DNA of 64,000 bases from Nostoc linckia NIES-25. GTDB taxonomy: Bacteria > Cyanobacteriota > Cyanobacteriia > Cyanobacteriales > Nostocaceae. Where the stretch lies: the NCBI RefSeq assembly GCF_002368035.1, contig NZ_AP018222.1, forward strand, positions 1,147,323 to 1,211,322, in the 5' to 3' direction. Position 1 is the stretch's first letter. Each line of letters opens with the position of its first letter. The notes beneath the pieces are model-generated. The model saw only the letters and a list, made by a program, of their open reading frames with translations, did no database searches and was not told the origin of the DNA. This document shows positions 18,086-27,094 of the stretch, piece by piece. Position numbers and translations under genes: made by a program.

Positions 18086-18180
18086 TACGCTACGTATGAT
18101 TCATACCTGGAAGTCGCAATTTGTCAACACAGCAAGTTTAATAGCATAAAATAACCTCATATCTATTATTTAGAAGTGCA

Positions 18181-18594
18181 TTGACCAGATTTGAGTTTAT
18201 AGTAAATGGGCGACCAGTATCACAACAGGCTCGTAATCGCGGTAAGGGCAATCGGCTTCAAGATTGGAAAAAGACAGTGCGACAAGAAGCTGAAAAATAC
18301 TGGTCTTCAGAACAAAAAACCGCTACTGGTTTGGTTATGCTACAGATAACCTATTTCTATGATTCTGTTGAAATAGATATAGACAATATAGTGAAGCCTA
18401 TTCAAGATGCAATTAAACGATTAGCCTACGTCGATGATAATCAAGTAAGCGATCTCGTAGTTAGAAAGAGAAATTTGTCAGGTAATTTTAGAATAGAAAA
18501 CATGACCCCGACATTAGTGGAAGGCTTTGCTCGTGGCAATGAGTTCTTACATATTGTCGTAATTGATGCTCCTAACCAGGAGGTAATTATTTGA
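18181..18594 (+). CDS. RusA-family Holliday-junction resolvase-like protein
   Basis: A 137-aa protein. The N-terminus FEFIVNGRPVSQQARNRG and the metal-binding segment DIDNIVKPIQDAIKRLAYVD followed by DNQV match RusA (D-x-D-N-x-x-K acidic site). RusA enzymes cut four-way junctions. The start is TTG with only a weak GAAG upstream. The stop codon overlaps the ATG of the next gene by one base, so the two are translated as a unit; resolvase with nuclease partner suggests a mobile or defence function rather than housekeeping repair. Confidence 0.8.
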   Translation: MTRFEFIVNGRPVSQQARNRGKGNRLQDWKKTVRQEAEKYWSSEQKTATGLVMLQITYFYDSVEIDIDNIVKPIQDAIKRLAYVDDNQVSDLVVRKRNLSGNFRIENMTPTLVEGFARGNEFLHIVVIDAPNQEVII

Positions 18595-19274
18595 TGGAAA
18601 CTCGAACCGCAAACTTAGAAAGAGAGCGATTGTTGAAACTAGGAGAGGAGTATCGTGAAAAGGGTTATGAAGTTTTTTTTCATCCAGATTCAGAAGACTT
18701 GCCTGACTTCCTTAATCGCTATCGTCCTGACATGATAGTACGTCGTGGAGAAGAAAATGTAGTTATTGAAGTCAAGTCACGCTCCTCACTTAGCTTTCCT
18801 TCTAATCAATATTTAGCTAATTTAGCTCAAGCGGTAGAAAAACATCCTGGTTGGAGATTTGAATTAGTAATGACCAACTCGGAGGATACAACGTATTCTC
18901 TGAAAGCAGAGGCTTCTCTTCAAGAACATGAAATAAAATCACAGTTGCAACTAGTAAGGGAACTTCCAATCCAACATCCAGAATCAGCTATGTTATATTC
19001 TTGGTCTTTGCTAGAAGCAACTTTGAGACTTATTGCCCAAAAAGAAGAGCTAAGTTTAGAAAGACTCGATCCACGCTACTTAGTAAAGCAATTAGCAACT
19101 GAAGGTGTAATTTCACAATCGGAGTATCAGTTACTAATGAATGCACTCCCATTACGTAATTCTATTGCTCATGGGTTTAAAACTAAAGAACTTACGCAAA
19201 ATACTGTATATGAATTGATCGATCTGACAGAGCAGCTGTTAAAAACTTTACACAATGGCGATGAAGTAAACTAA
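18594..19274 (+). CDS. PD-(D/E)XK nuclease-like (REase_AHJR-like) protein with HEPN-like C-terminus
   Basis: A 226-aa protein. Residues about 15-110 carry YRPDMIVRRGEENVVIEVKS, a D-x(n)-ExK nuclease core like that of restriction-endonuclease-fold AHJR-type domains. Residues about 125-222 form an all-helical region with LPLRNSIAHGFKT, which contains an R-x4-H motif (RNSIAH) as in HEPN ribonucleases and related domains. An ideal AGGAGG at 18579-18584 lies 9 bp before the ATG at 18594, which overlaps the RusA stop codon (TGATGG). A two-base shorter alternative TTG is not needed. Domain names are pattern-based. Confidence 0.7.
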   Translation: METRTANLERERLLKLGEEYREKGYEVFFHPDSEDLPDFLNRYRPDMIVRRGEENVVIEVKSRSSLSFPSNQYLANLAQAVEKHPGWRFELVMTNSEDTTYSLKAEASLQEHEIKSQLQLVRELPIQHPESAMLYSWSLLEATLRLIAQKEELSLERLDPRYLVKQLATEGVISQSEYQLLMNALPLRNSIAHGFKTKELTQNTVYELIDLTEQLLKTLHNGDEVN

Positions 19275-19418
19275 CACTGCCTTGTTTCGAGTAGATGGAG
19301 CGAAAGGTATATTCTCGGTCTTCTTGGAGAATTCTGGGTTTAGGCATAGTTCAGTAGAGCATCCAAGCACAGCTAACTTTAATTTTAAAAGTAACGCAAC
19401 CACAGGCTTTGCAACAAA

Positions 19419-19553
19419 ATGATGGAAGCTGAGATTGCCACAGCATACCTTTTGGCAAAAGAACAAGGGGGACATCCGTTAATGCGAGTACCTCTGGACT
19501 ATGGAGAAGCGTTTCAGTATCCACTGAGTGTTTATCTTAACGGCATTAACTAG
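19419..19553 (+). CDS. Possible 44-aa ORF or gene remnant
   Basis: An ATG-ATG start followed by MEAEIATAYLLAKEQGGHPL, then MRVPLDYGEAFQYPLSVYLN and a stop. There is no strong ribosome binding site. It may be a remnant. The rest of 19275-20039 contains only a 65-codon TTG frame (19651-19848) of doubtful status and no known element. Confidence 0.25.
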   Translation: MMEAEIATAYLLAKEQGGHPLMRVPLDYGEAFQYPLSVYLNGIN

Positions 19554-20039
19554 TAATTGTGGCGGTAAAATGAAGAGTCAAAACGGGCGATCGCTCCTTC
19601 AAGAGGGTAATTTAGCACAGTAAGTTACCTTTTAATTTTTTACTTTTGCTTTGTTCGATGACGATAAAGGCAATCGAGAATGTATATTGGGCTTAGTGGT
19701 TTATCATTTAAAACATCACAATGTCAGCCAATGGATAAAAAGACTTGAGTTAAGAACAAAGCGATCGTGGCGAATGACTACGCCACGCCAAGGTGCGAAA
19801 GACAAATGCATTGCCGCTGTTGCTCTATTTCCTACTCAAAACTTTTAAATTTTGTAAATGAAGCTAGCTGCATGCACTTCTGCTAATTGGTAACAAAGTG
19901 TTGCATTTGCTTAAGCAAAAAGTGCTTTTTAGCGTTCTTTACATATTGAAACTGTCTATTTAACTTGAGAGTCCTTTGGAATTTGTACAATGCAGCTGTG
20001 ACGTAGATCTTGTTGAGATTGGGCGTTTAACGATAATTC

Positions 20040-22049
20040 ATGAGCATTTCGACTTCTGTGCTGAGCGATCTCCTAAAGTCCCTACCGTACTTGCGGCCCC
20101 AGCTATATTTTAAGGCTTCACTAACGGCGCTCTCCCACGCGATGGAAGATCAAGTTTTGGCTGCGACTTTAGCTCAACCCCTTATAATTGCTAGTTTTCA
20201 GCGAGAGCGATTCTACCGCCAAGAAGCTCATCGCTACCAGCGGCTTGCCTTGCGAAGTAATCAAATATACGTATTGTCTGCTCCGGAAACTGATTTCGCG
20301 AACAGTTCGGAACACTACGAAAAGGTAGCTTTTGAGCCAGAGGATGGTTTAAGTCAAGAGTGGCATCTGGTTGTGATTGGCGACAGCTACGCGACTTGTT
20401 TGGTTTGCCGGGAAAACCTCGGTTCTATTGCCAAAAACAAGGAACTACCAGAGCAAAGCCCCAGTCTGGATATGGATACAGCGCGGAGATTTGAGGGGAT
20501 TTGGACATCCGAAAGGGGAGTTAGCCTCAAAGCTGCCGACTTGTTGTTAGAGAGGATTTTGGTTTACAGACCAGAACTGGCAAGCAAAATTGAGCGGGCG
20601 CGTCAGAGGTTTGGCATTGGGCTGACGAGAACCTACTTTGGAGCAGAACAGATCAGCGAATATGCTTGTGACATTGACACCGATCCTTTTGTGCAACGCT
20701 TGGTGACTTACTTGCAAGCTAGTCAGTACAAATTGCATAAAGCTTATCGTTCAATTACAGCCCAAGCACGAAAAGAACGATTAGTCAATACAATTAGTAC
20801 TGCCATTCGGCGATCGCTCGATCCTCACGAAGTTCTCCAGATAGCAGCACAAGAATTAGGACAACACCTCAATGCTTGTCGCTGTCTGATTTACCGCGCT
20901 CAAGCTGGGGATAGGCAAGCGATCATTGAACATGAATTTTTGACTGCTGGTGTTTTATCTGTTCGCGGACAAACCTGGGAATTAGAGAAAAATCCCCTAT
21001 TTCGGGACATCATCCAACAAGACGAAGGCGTTTGTATCAGCGATACACTCAGCGATCCTCGCGTTACAAATTCGGCGGGGCTTTCCTTGATTGCCAAAAA
21101 GTTTGCCATTCGTTCTTGGCTGATGGAACCAGTATTTTATCAAGGACGATTATTAGGCATTGTGGAATTACACTACTGCCAGATGCCACCCCACGAGTGC
21201 CAACCAGGGGAATTGGATTTAGTCAAAGCGATCGCCACCCAAGTGGGAGCAGCTCTCATCCAAGCCGAAGCCTACGCCAACCTAGAAGAACTCAACCAGC
21301 AGCTAGAAGCCCTAGACCGTACCCGCAGCAACCTCATAGCTATTACCGGACACGAACTGCGTACCCCCCTATCCACCATTCAAGTGTGCTTAGAAAGTCT
21401 GGCTAGCGAACCAGATATGCCCTTGGAATTACAACAGGTGATGCTCAATACTGCTCTGGCTGACTCAGAACGAATGCGGAAACTCGTGCAAGATTTCCTC
21501 ACACTTTCCAACTTAGAAAGCGGTCGCGTGGAATGGCATCCAGAATCCCTGACTTTACAAGAGTGTGTAGATTTAGCACTCAGCCGCCTTCGTACCCGCT
21601 CCTCAACAGAAAAGCCCCCTCAAATTCAAACTCAAATTCCTGAAAACTTACCTTTGGTCAGAGCTGATGGTGACTGGCTGGTAGAAGTACTAGCAAAACT
21701 CATAGACAACGCTTGTAAATTTACGCCAGCCCAAGGAGAAATTACCATTAACGCGATTCGCAACAGCCGTCAAATGGTCGAGGTTACAGTAGCTGACACA
21801 GGACGCGGCATTGAACCGAATCGTTTAGAAATCGTTTTTGACCGTTTCTATCAAGAAGAAGGAGCGCTCCGACGCACCACCGGCGGAACTGGACTTGGTT
21901 TAGCAATTTGTCGCCAAATTGTCAATGGCTGGGGTGGAGAAATTTGGGCTAAATCAGCCGGCAAAGACCAGGGAAGTGAGTTTCACTTCACCATTCCAAT
22001 TGTTCAGAGTAGCCAAGAGGAAAAGCGGGCGAAAGTCAAGACTAAATAG
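20040..22049 (+). CDS. Sensor histidine kinase with DICT, GAF, HisKA and HATPase domains
   Basis: A 669-aa soluble kinase with no membrane segment. Residues about 1-130 resemble the DICT sensory domain (associated with two-component and diguanylate cyclase proteins), about 245-410 are a GAF domain (LGQHLNACRCLIYRAQAGDR), and an H-box is present as ITGHELRTPLSTIQ. The ATP-binding domain is complete: LIDNACKFTPAQGEI (N), VADTGRGIEPNRL (G1), RRTTGGTGLGLAI (G2). No response regulator is adjacent. It should be a cytoplasmic sensor; its signal is unknown. Confidence 0.9.
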   Translation: MSISTSVLSDLLKSLPYLRPQLYFKASLTALSHAMEDQVLAATLAQPLIIASFQRERFYRQEAHRYQRLALRSNQIYVLSAPETDFANSSEHYEKVAFEPEDGLSQEWHLVVIGDSYATCLVCRENLGSIAKNKELPEQSPSLDMDTARRFEGIWTSERGVSLKAADLLLERILVYRPELASKIERARQRFGIGLTRTYFGAEQISEYACDIDTDPFVQRLVTYLQASQYKLHKAYRSITAQARKERLVNTISTAIRRSLDPHEVLQIAAQELGQHLNACRCLIYRAQAGDRQAIIEHEFLTAGVLSVRGQTWELEKNPLFRDIIQQDEGVCISDTLSDPRVTNSAGLSLIAKKFAIRSWLMEPVFYQGRLLGIVELHYCQMPPHECQPGELDLVKAIATQVGAALIQAEAYANLEELNQQLEALDRTRSNLIAITGHELRTPLSTIQVCLESLASEPDMPLELQQVMLNTALADSERMRKLVQDFLTLSNLESGRVEWHPESLTLQECVDLALSRLRTRSSTEKPPQIQTQIPENLPLVRADGDWLVEVLAKLIDNACKFTPAQGEITINAIRNSRQMVEVTVADTGRGIEPNRLEIVFDRFYQEEGALRRTTGGTGLGLAICRQIVNGWGGEIWAKSAGKDQGSEFHFTIPIVQSSQEEKRAKVKTK

Positions 22050-22059
22050 GTATGGGGAG

Positions 22060-22180
22060 ACGTGGGGACGCGGGGACTGGTGACTAGGGGAAAAGGGCAA
22101 AGGGCAAGGGGCAAAGGTAAGATCCCCCCTTTTCCCTTTAACCTTTTCCCTTTTCCCTACCCGAAGGGTTTTGACCAATC
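22060..22180. repeat. Low-complexity GGGGAAAAGGGCAAAGG repeat block
   Basis: Short tandem units (GGGGACGCGGGGACT, AAAGGGCAAAGGGCAAGGGG) with a complementary CCCTTTTCCCTTTAACCTTTTCCC arm, able to form a long hairpin between the kinase gene and psaD. No coding content. Confidence 0.55.
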
Positions 22181-22268
22181 ACTAAAAACTGTTACAGTCT
22201 ATGACGCGATCGCAATACGATCCTTATTACGATGTTAGTATGCCCTAAAAACGTTGAGAGAACACTTT

Positions 22269-22691
22269 ATGGCTGAAACACTCTCTGGACAAACGCCACG
22301 ATTTGCTGGCAACACTGGCGGCTTGCTTTCTAAAGCAGAAGTGGAAGAAAAGTACGCTATCACCTGGACTAGCCCGAAAGACCAAGTATTTGAATTGCCT
22401 ACAGGTGGTGCTGCCACTATGGTCAAAGGCGAAAACCTGCTGTACTTGGCCCGGAAAGAACAAGGTATTGCTTTAGGTGGTCAACTTCGGAAATTCAAGA
22501 TTACAGACTACAGAATTTACCGGATTTTAGCCAACGGAGAAACTACTGCAATTCACCCAGCTGATGGTGTCTTCCCCGAAAAAGTGAATGAAGGCCGTGA
22601 AAAAGTACGTTTCCTCCCACGCCGTATTGGACAAAACCCCAATCCAGCACAACTCAAGTTCAGTGGTACAGCTACCTACGATGCGGACTAG
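22269..22691 (+). CDS. psaD: Photosystem I subunit II (PsaD)
   Basis: A 140-aa stromal-side photosystem I subunit that docks ferredoxin and helps hold PsaC. Recognised from TPRFAGNTGGLLSKAEVEEK, YAITWTSPKDQVFELPTGGA, the LYLARKEQGIALGGQLR segment and the basic C-terminus VRFLPRRIGQNPNPAQLKFS. The length fits cyanobacterial PsaD. An upstream in-frame start at 22254 would add five residues, but ATG at 22269 matches the known N-terminus. Monocistronic, as usual. Confidence 0.97.
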   Translation: MAETLSGQTPRFAGNTGGLLSKAEVEEKYAITWTSPKDQVFELPTGGAATMVKGENLLYLARKEQGIALGGQLRKFKITDYRIYRILANGETTAIHPADGVFPEKVNEGREKVRFLPRRIGQNPNPAQLKFSGTATYDAD

Positions 22692-22699
22692 TTACTGCT

Positions 22700-22870
22700 G
22701 GGAAATGGGAACTGGAAACTAGGAACTAGGGACTAGGGAGATAGACAGGCAGGGAGCAGGGAGCAGGGAGCAGGGGAGAAGAGTTTTTCCCCTCTGCCCC
22801 CTTCCCCCTGCTCCCCTGCCTCTTCTCCATGCCCCATACCCGATGCCCAGTCCCCAGTCCCCAATCCCTA
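22700..22870. repeat. Minisatellite block GGGAGCAGGGAGCAGG / CCCCAGTCCCCAATCC
   Basis: Tandem heptamers on both arms between psaD and trpE. Frames across it are translated repeat. The same sequence types occur inside the trpE coding region near 23560-23620. Confidence 0.55.
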
Positions 22871-22885
22871 ATCCCCAAACTATTT

Positions 22886-24451
22886 ATGGTATTCCCCGAT
22901 TTTTCTGAATTTTCACAGCTAGCTGTACAAGGCAACTTCGTTCCGGTATACCAGGAATGGGTGGCAGACTTGGATACGCCAGTATCTGCTTGGTATAAAG
23001 TCTGTGCAGGTCAGCCCTATAGCTTTTTGTTGGAATCCATAGAAGGTGGAGAAAAACTGGGGCGCTATAGCTTAGTGGGTTGCGATCCGTTGTGGGTTTT
23101 GGAAGCAAGAGGCGATCGCACAACTCAAATCAACCGCGATGGCTCCCAGGTAGTTTTTGCAGGCGACCCTTTTACAGCTTTAGCTCAATGTCTAGAACCT
23201 TATCACCCAGTTAAATTGCCACAGCTACCCCCAGGAATTGGTGGTTTATTTGGGTTTTGGGGCTATGAATTGATTCGCTGGATTGAACCGCGCGTACCAA
23301 TTCATCCACCAGATGAGCGAAATATTCCCGATGGATTGTGGATGCAGGTAGACCACCTGTTGATTTTTGACCAGGTGAAGCGGAAAATTTGGGCAGTCGC
23401 CTATGCTGATTTACGCAATGTAGAGACTTTAGATGAAACGTCTTTACAGGCAGCATATCAAAAAGCTTGCGATCGCGTTAACCAAATGCTCGAAAAGTTA
23501 TCTCTCCCCTTATCGCCAGAAAAAACTCGGCTGGAATGGAAGCCACCGGGAAGCAGAGGGGCAGGGGAGCATACTTCGGCTGCGCTCAGTAACCAGGGGA
23601 GCGGGGGAGCAGAGGGGTATCAGAGTAACTTTACTCGCCCTGATTTTTGTGCAAGCGTCCAAAAAGCAAAAGAATATATTAAAGCTGGTGACATTTTCCA
23701 AGTAGTTATTTCCCAGCGATTATCAACAACATACACGGGTGACCCGTTTGCTCTTTATCGTTCTTTACGTCAAATAAATCCTTCGCCTTACATGGCTTAT
23801 TTTCACTTCCAAGATTGGCAAATCATCGGTTCCAGTCCAGAAGTGATGGTGAAAGCAGAAACCGATCCAAATGGTGGAGCGATCGCAACTCTACGTCCAA
23901 TTGCAGGAACGCGTCCGCGGGGCAAAACCACCCAGGAAGATACATCTTTTGCTGAGGATTTATTGCAAGATCCTAAGGAAATTGCCGAACATGTAATGCT
24001 TGTTGATTTAGGGCGAAATGATTTAGGACGTGTTTGCCAAAGTGGTAGCGTCAAAGTTGATGAATTAATGGTAGTTGAACGCTACTCCCATGTAATGCAC
24101 ATTGTCAGCAATGTTGTGGGTAAATTAGCAGACGATAAAACAGCATGGGATTTGCTCAAAGCCTGTTTCCCAGCAGGTACAGTCAGCGGCGCACCCAAGA
24201 TTAGAGCAATGGAAATTATCCACGAATTAGAGCCTAGTCGTCGCGGTGTTTACTCTGGCGTTTACGGATATTATGATTTTGAAGGACAATTAAATAGTGC
24301 TATAGCAATTCGCACAATGGTCGTCCATAATAACACGGTCACCGTGCAAGCTGGTGCTGGTTTGGTCGCTGATTCCGAACCTGAGAAAGAATACGAAGAA
24401 ACGCTCAATAAAGCTAGAGGTTTATTAGAAGCGATTCGTTGTTTGCGTTAA
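22886..24451 (+). CDS. trpE: Anthranilate synthase component I
   Basis: A 521-aa chorismate-utilising enzyme (chorismate + ammonia to anthranilate, first step of tryptophan synthesis). The N-terminal half carries the tryptophan-feedback element LLESIEGGEKLGRYS. The C-terminal catalytic domain contains GDIFQVVISQR, SPSPYMAYFHF-like INPSPYMAYFHFQD, RPIAGTRPRGKT, LVDLGRNDLGRVC and FPAGTVSGAPKIRAMEIIHE. The frame is open to 22829, but that extension is repeat; ATG at 22886 (MVFPDFSEF) is used. A linker at about residues 222-247 is encoded by GGGGCAGGGGAGC-type repeat, so it is an in-frame insertion. No trpG is adjacent. Confidence 0.94.
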   Translation: MVFPDFSEFSQLAVQGNFVPVYQEWVADLDTPVSAWYKVCAGQPYSFLLESIEGGEKLGRYSLVGCDPLWVLEARGDRTTQINRDGSQVVFAGDPFTALAQCLEPYHPVKLPQLPPGIGGLFGFWGYELIRWIEPRVPIHPPDERNIPDGLWMQVDHLLIFDQVKRKIWAVAYADLRNVETLDETSLQAAYQKACDRVNQMLEKLSLPLSPEKTRLEWKPPGSRGAGEHTSAALSNQGSGGAEGYQSNFTRPDFCASVQKAKEYIKAGDIFQVVISQRLSTTYTGDPFALYRSLRQINPSPYMAYFHFQDWQIIGSSPEVMVKAETDPNGGAIATLRPIAGTRPRGKTTQEDTSFAEDLLQDPKEIAEHVMLVDLGRNDLGRVCQSGSVKVDELMVVERYSHVMHIVSNVVGKLADDKTAWDLLKACFPAGTVSGAPKIRAMEIIHELEPSRRGVYSGVYGYYDFEGQLNSAIAIRTMVVHNNTVTVQAGAGLVADSEPEKEYEETLNKARGLLEAIRCLR

Positions 24452-24477
24452 ATTTGGGCATTGGGCATTGGGCAGGC

Positions 24478-24545
24478 GAAAAGGAATAAATTTAATCTTT
24501 TCCCTTTTCCCCGGTTGGTGAGCTTGTCGAACCATACCCCTTTCC
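24478..24545. repeat. Dispersed repeat AAAGGAATAAATTTAATC + GAGCTTGTCGAACC
   Basis: Shares more than 60 bases with 43003-43063, including AAAGGAATAAATTTAATCTT and GGTTGGTGAGCTTGTCGAAC. Shorter forms occur at 37896-37961 (inverted) and 41106-41190. Confidence 0.7.
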
Positions 24546-24589
24546 CTTTCCCCTTGTCCTCTTCCTATGCCCCATGCCCCACTCCCCAC

Positions 24590-24844
24590 TTATTCATGAA
24601 TAGCACACTGATTTATATTGGTTGATTGTAAAATTGAACTTGATATCAACACAGTAATTGTTCTATTAGCTGTATGAGAATCAAGTCCCGACTTTAAAAG
24701 TTGATATATTAATATTCTTCTATTTTGAATTACATAAGTTTTACTTTGAACAGCAAGGTATTTAGCAACAATCTCTGCTACTTCTAAACCTACATATCCA
24801 CAATAGCGGGATAAATTGGGAAGATTTATAAATCCAATTAACAT
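24590..24844 (-). CDS. Hypothetical 84-aa protein
   Basis: An ATG frame with GGAAAAAA 6-8 bp upstream. The product (MLIGFINLPNLSRYCGYVGL, then EVAEIVAKYLAVQ...) is helical-looking with no recognised motif. It lies alone in a 1.6-kb region otherwise made of repeats, so it could be a real small gene or chance. Confidence 0.3.
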   Translation of the reverse strand: MLIGFINLPNLSRYCGYVGLEVAEIVAKYLAVQSKTYVIQNRRILIYQLLKSGLDSHTANRTITVLISSSILQSTNINQCAIHE

Positions 24845-25040
24845 TAATTTTTTTCCGAAAGTAAGATAAATTTTGGCATATATTCAATATATAAAGAAGT
24901 CTGAATATGAAAATCCAAGACTTCAGTTGAATTTGCTACAGACAATAAGCCAACAAACTTGTTCGTGCTGACTGGCTGAAGTAAATCGGCCATATCATTC
25001 CAGTTCTTCCAGCAGCAATTAAGAGGTTAGTGAAAAACTA

Positions 25041-25140
25041 ATACCAATTTGAAAAAAGAATGCGACAGATGGGTAGGGGCACAACAATGTTGTGCCCTTA
25101 CAGATAATTTATGTGTCGCAAACATTATTTGAATTGGTAT
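25041..25140. repeat. MITE A copy 2 (intact, 100 bp)
   Basis: Ends ATACCAATTT and GAATTGGTAT around a GGGCACAACA-ATGTTGTGCCC palindrome. This is the uninterrupted reference copy for the split one at 12647-12949. The terminal TA dinucleotides suggest a TA target duplication. Confidence 0.85.
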
Positions 25141-25610
25141 AACCTCAGTCAATTTGTTGTGCCAGACATTTATCGTCTTGAGTAGCAGTGAAAAATAATA
25201 GCATGGCCTGATTGAAATTAATGGACTCAAAGTTGCTGAAAGTATGCCTATAACTTTTTGCTGGGTAATCAAAATCTGTTTTCCTAGTTATGCCTCTAAG
25301 TGGTTATATTCGTCAATTGAGGAAAATTCGGAAATTTAAAGTGTATTTAAAGGCTTATTGGCTATACAACTGCACCATATCAGGTAAAAACTTGCAGTGT
25401 TATGAATCAGGCAATACCAATCATCGCCAAATGCTTGTTGAGTTTTTCAGCATATTCCGTAAACCCAGGCTGTGGAATTTCATCACAAAACTTTCGGCTC
25501 AACAATACCATAAATCACTTGAGTTAACAGGGAAAATACCAAACCTTTCCCCTTTCCCCTTTCCCCCTTTTCCCGACTTCTGCAAGAAGTCTATTGTTAG
25601 AGACTTACAT

Positions 25611-25703
25611 ATGGTCTCGATAAGCGTGAAGTACAAGGTAGGGGCGCAAAGCTTTGCGCCCCTACAAATTTCTGTACCTCATTTGCTTGGTAACCGCTAT
25701 ATA
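25611..25703. repeat. MITE C-like copy with GGGGCGCAAAGCTTTGCGCCCC core
   Basis: Inner edges GTGAAGTACA and TGTACCTCATTTGC match the element at 12954-13064, but the core differs: here a perfect GGGGCGCAAAGCTTTGCGCC-type palindrome. The surrounding 24452-26056 stretch contains repeats, one doubtful ORF and the OCP promoter region, and no clear gene. Confidence 0.6.
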
Positions 25704-26056
25704 GGAGGCGATTCTTAACATTGTGCCTAATTTACTTAAGTAAAACTTATTGTTTACATAAATAAAACTTGTTAACACTTAACTGAGAAAGTATTGCTTA
25801 TTTGTAACGAGATTGTTATATTTCTTTACATAAAGACATGAAAGTCAAAAAAAGCCTAAAACTTGAGCAACACCTTCTCAATTGGTGTTCAAATCCAAGT
25901 ATCTAAGGCAACAGAAGTAATTGCTGTACCTTCGGTAGAGCGATCGCAACTGTAACCGTTTAGTCGTTAATGTTGAGCATCTTTGCTAGCAGCTCAAGGC
26001 ATTTCCCTTGTTTGCACATTTGATAGAACTGTAATTTTCTTTTTGGAATTTCTGCT

Positions 26057-27019
26057 ATGTCTTTTACCCTCCAGTCGGCTCAAAGTATTTTTCCCGGCAC
26101 CCTAATTGCTGACATTGTTCCATCTACCATTGAATCTTTTAATCAGCTCAACGCTGAAGATCAACTAGCATTACTTTGGTTTGCATACACCGAAATGGGT
26201 AAAACAATTACGGTTGCTGCTCCCGGTGCTGCAAACATGATCCTCGCTCAAGGGCTTTTGGAACAAATTAAGCAGATGCCTTTTGATGTTCAGACCCAAG
26301 TGATGTACGATTTGGCTAACCGTGCTGATACTCCCATCTGCCGTTCCTATGCATCCTTCACCGTAAACATCAAATTGGGTTTCTGGTATCAGTTAGGAGA
26401 ATGGATGGCTCAGGGAATTGTCGCCCCAATACCACAGGGTTACAAGCTTTCTTCTAAAGCTGCTCAAGTGCTGCAAGCAATCCGAACTGCGGATGCAGGT
26501 CAACAAATCACCATCCTACGCAACGCCGTAGTCAGTATGGGATTCGATCCGAACGCTCCTGGTAGTTACAAAAAAGTCTCAGTACCTGTGGCTCCTCCCA
26601 TTGCACAAGCATTTCGGACTAAGGTCACCATCGAGGGCATCGATAATGCTACCGTGCTTGGCTATATCAACAACATGAATGCCAATGACTTTGACGCTGC
26701 GGTTGCTCTGTTTGACTCCGAAGGTGCCTTGCAACCTCCCTTTGAAAGACCAATTATCGGTCAGGAGGCAATCCGCAACTATATGCGTGAAGAATGCCAA
26801 GGATTGAAGATGATGCCAGAACGGGGTATATCTGAGCCAGTAGAAGATGGCTATACCCAAGTTAAAGTCACCGGCAAAGTTCAAACCCCCTGGTTCGGTG
26901 CGAGTGTAGGGATGAACATTGCATGGCGGTTTTTGCTAGATCCGCAAGGCAAAATATTCTTTGTAGCGATTGACTTGCTAGCTTCTCCTAAAGAACTCCT
27001 GAACTTAGTACGTAAATAG
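26057..27019 (+). CDS. ocp: Orange carotenoid protein
   Basis: A 320-aa blue-light sensor and phycobilisome quencher. The N-terminal helical carotenoid domain (1-165) has Tyr44 and Trp110, and Arg155 of the inter-domain salt bridge. The C-terminal NTF2-like domain has the keto-carotenoid ligands as Tyr203 and Trp290 and the Arg155 partner as Glu246 (two residues later than in the Synechocystis protein). With all photoactivation residues kept it should be functional. Preceded by 300 bp of promoter DNA and followed by a hairpin. No fluorescence recovery protein gene lies nearby. Confidence 0.96.
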   Translation: MSFTLQSAQSIFPGTLIADIVPSTIESFNQLNAEDQLALLWFAYTEMGKTITVAAPGAANMILAQGLLEQIKQMPFDVQTQVMYDLANRADTPICRSYASFTVNIKLGFWYQLGEWMAQGIVAPIPQGYKLSSKAAQVLQAIRTADAGQQITILRNAVVSMGFDPNAPGSYKKVSVPVAPPIAQAFRTKVTIEGIDNATVLGYINNMNANDFDAAVALFDSEGALQPPFERPIIGQEAIRNYMREECQGLKMMPERGISEPVEDGYTQVKVTGKVQTPWFGASVGMNIAWRFLLDPQGKIFFVAIDLLASPKELLNLVRK

Positions 27020-27046
27020 AGTACTAACTTAGTCGTTGCTGCATAG

Positions 27047-27094
27047 GGTGGGCACTGCTTAAAACATAAAGGCAAAAGGTAAACAGTGCCCACC
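27047..27094 (+). terminator. Stem-loop downstream of ocp
   Basis: GGTGGGCACTG at 27047 pairs with CAGTGCCCACC at 27084-27094, 28 bp after the ocp stop, followed by TTAAAAAATTT. The T-tract is imperfect, so it is a probable transcript end or a dispersed hairpin. Confidence 0.5.

Noticed and set aside
19651..19848. 65-codon frame with TTG start after the RusA/nuclease pair
   Set aside because: No Shine-Dalgarno sequence and no recognisable motif. It might be a transposase tail, but I cannot support that.
25290..25718. 142-codon plus-strand frame between trpE and ocp
   Set aside because: The second half is translated CCCTTTCCCC and MITE C sequence; no conserved motif is visible in the first half.
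25861..25910. GTTCAAATCC resembling a tRNA T-arm
   Set aside because: No acceptor stem, D-arm or anticodon arm could be built around it.
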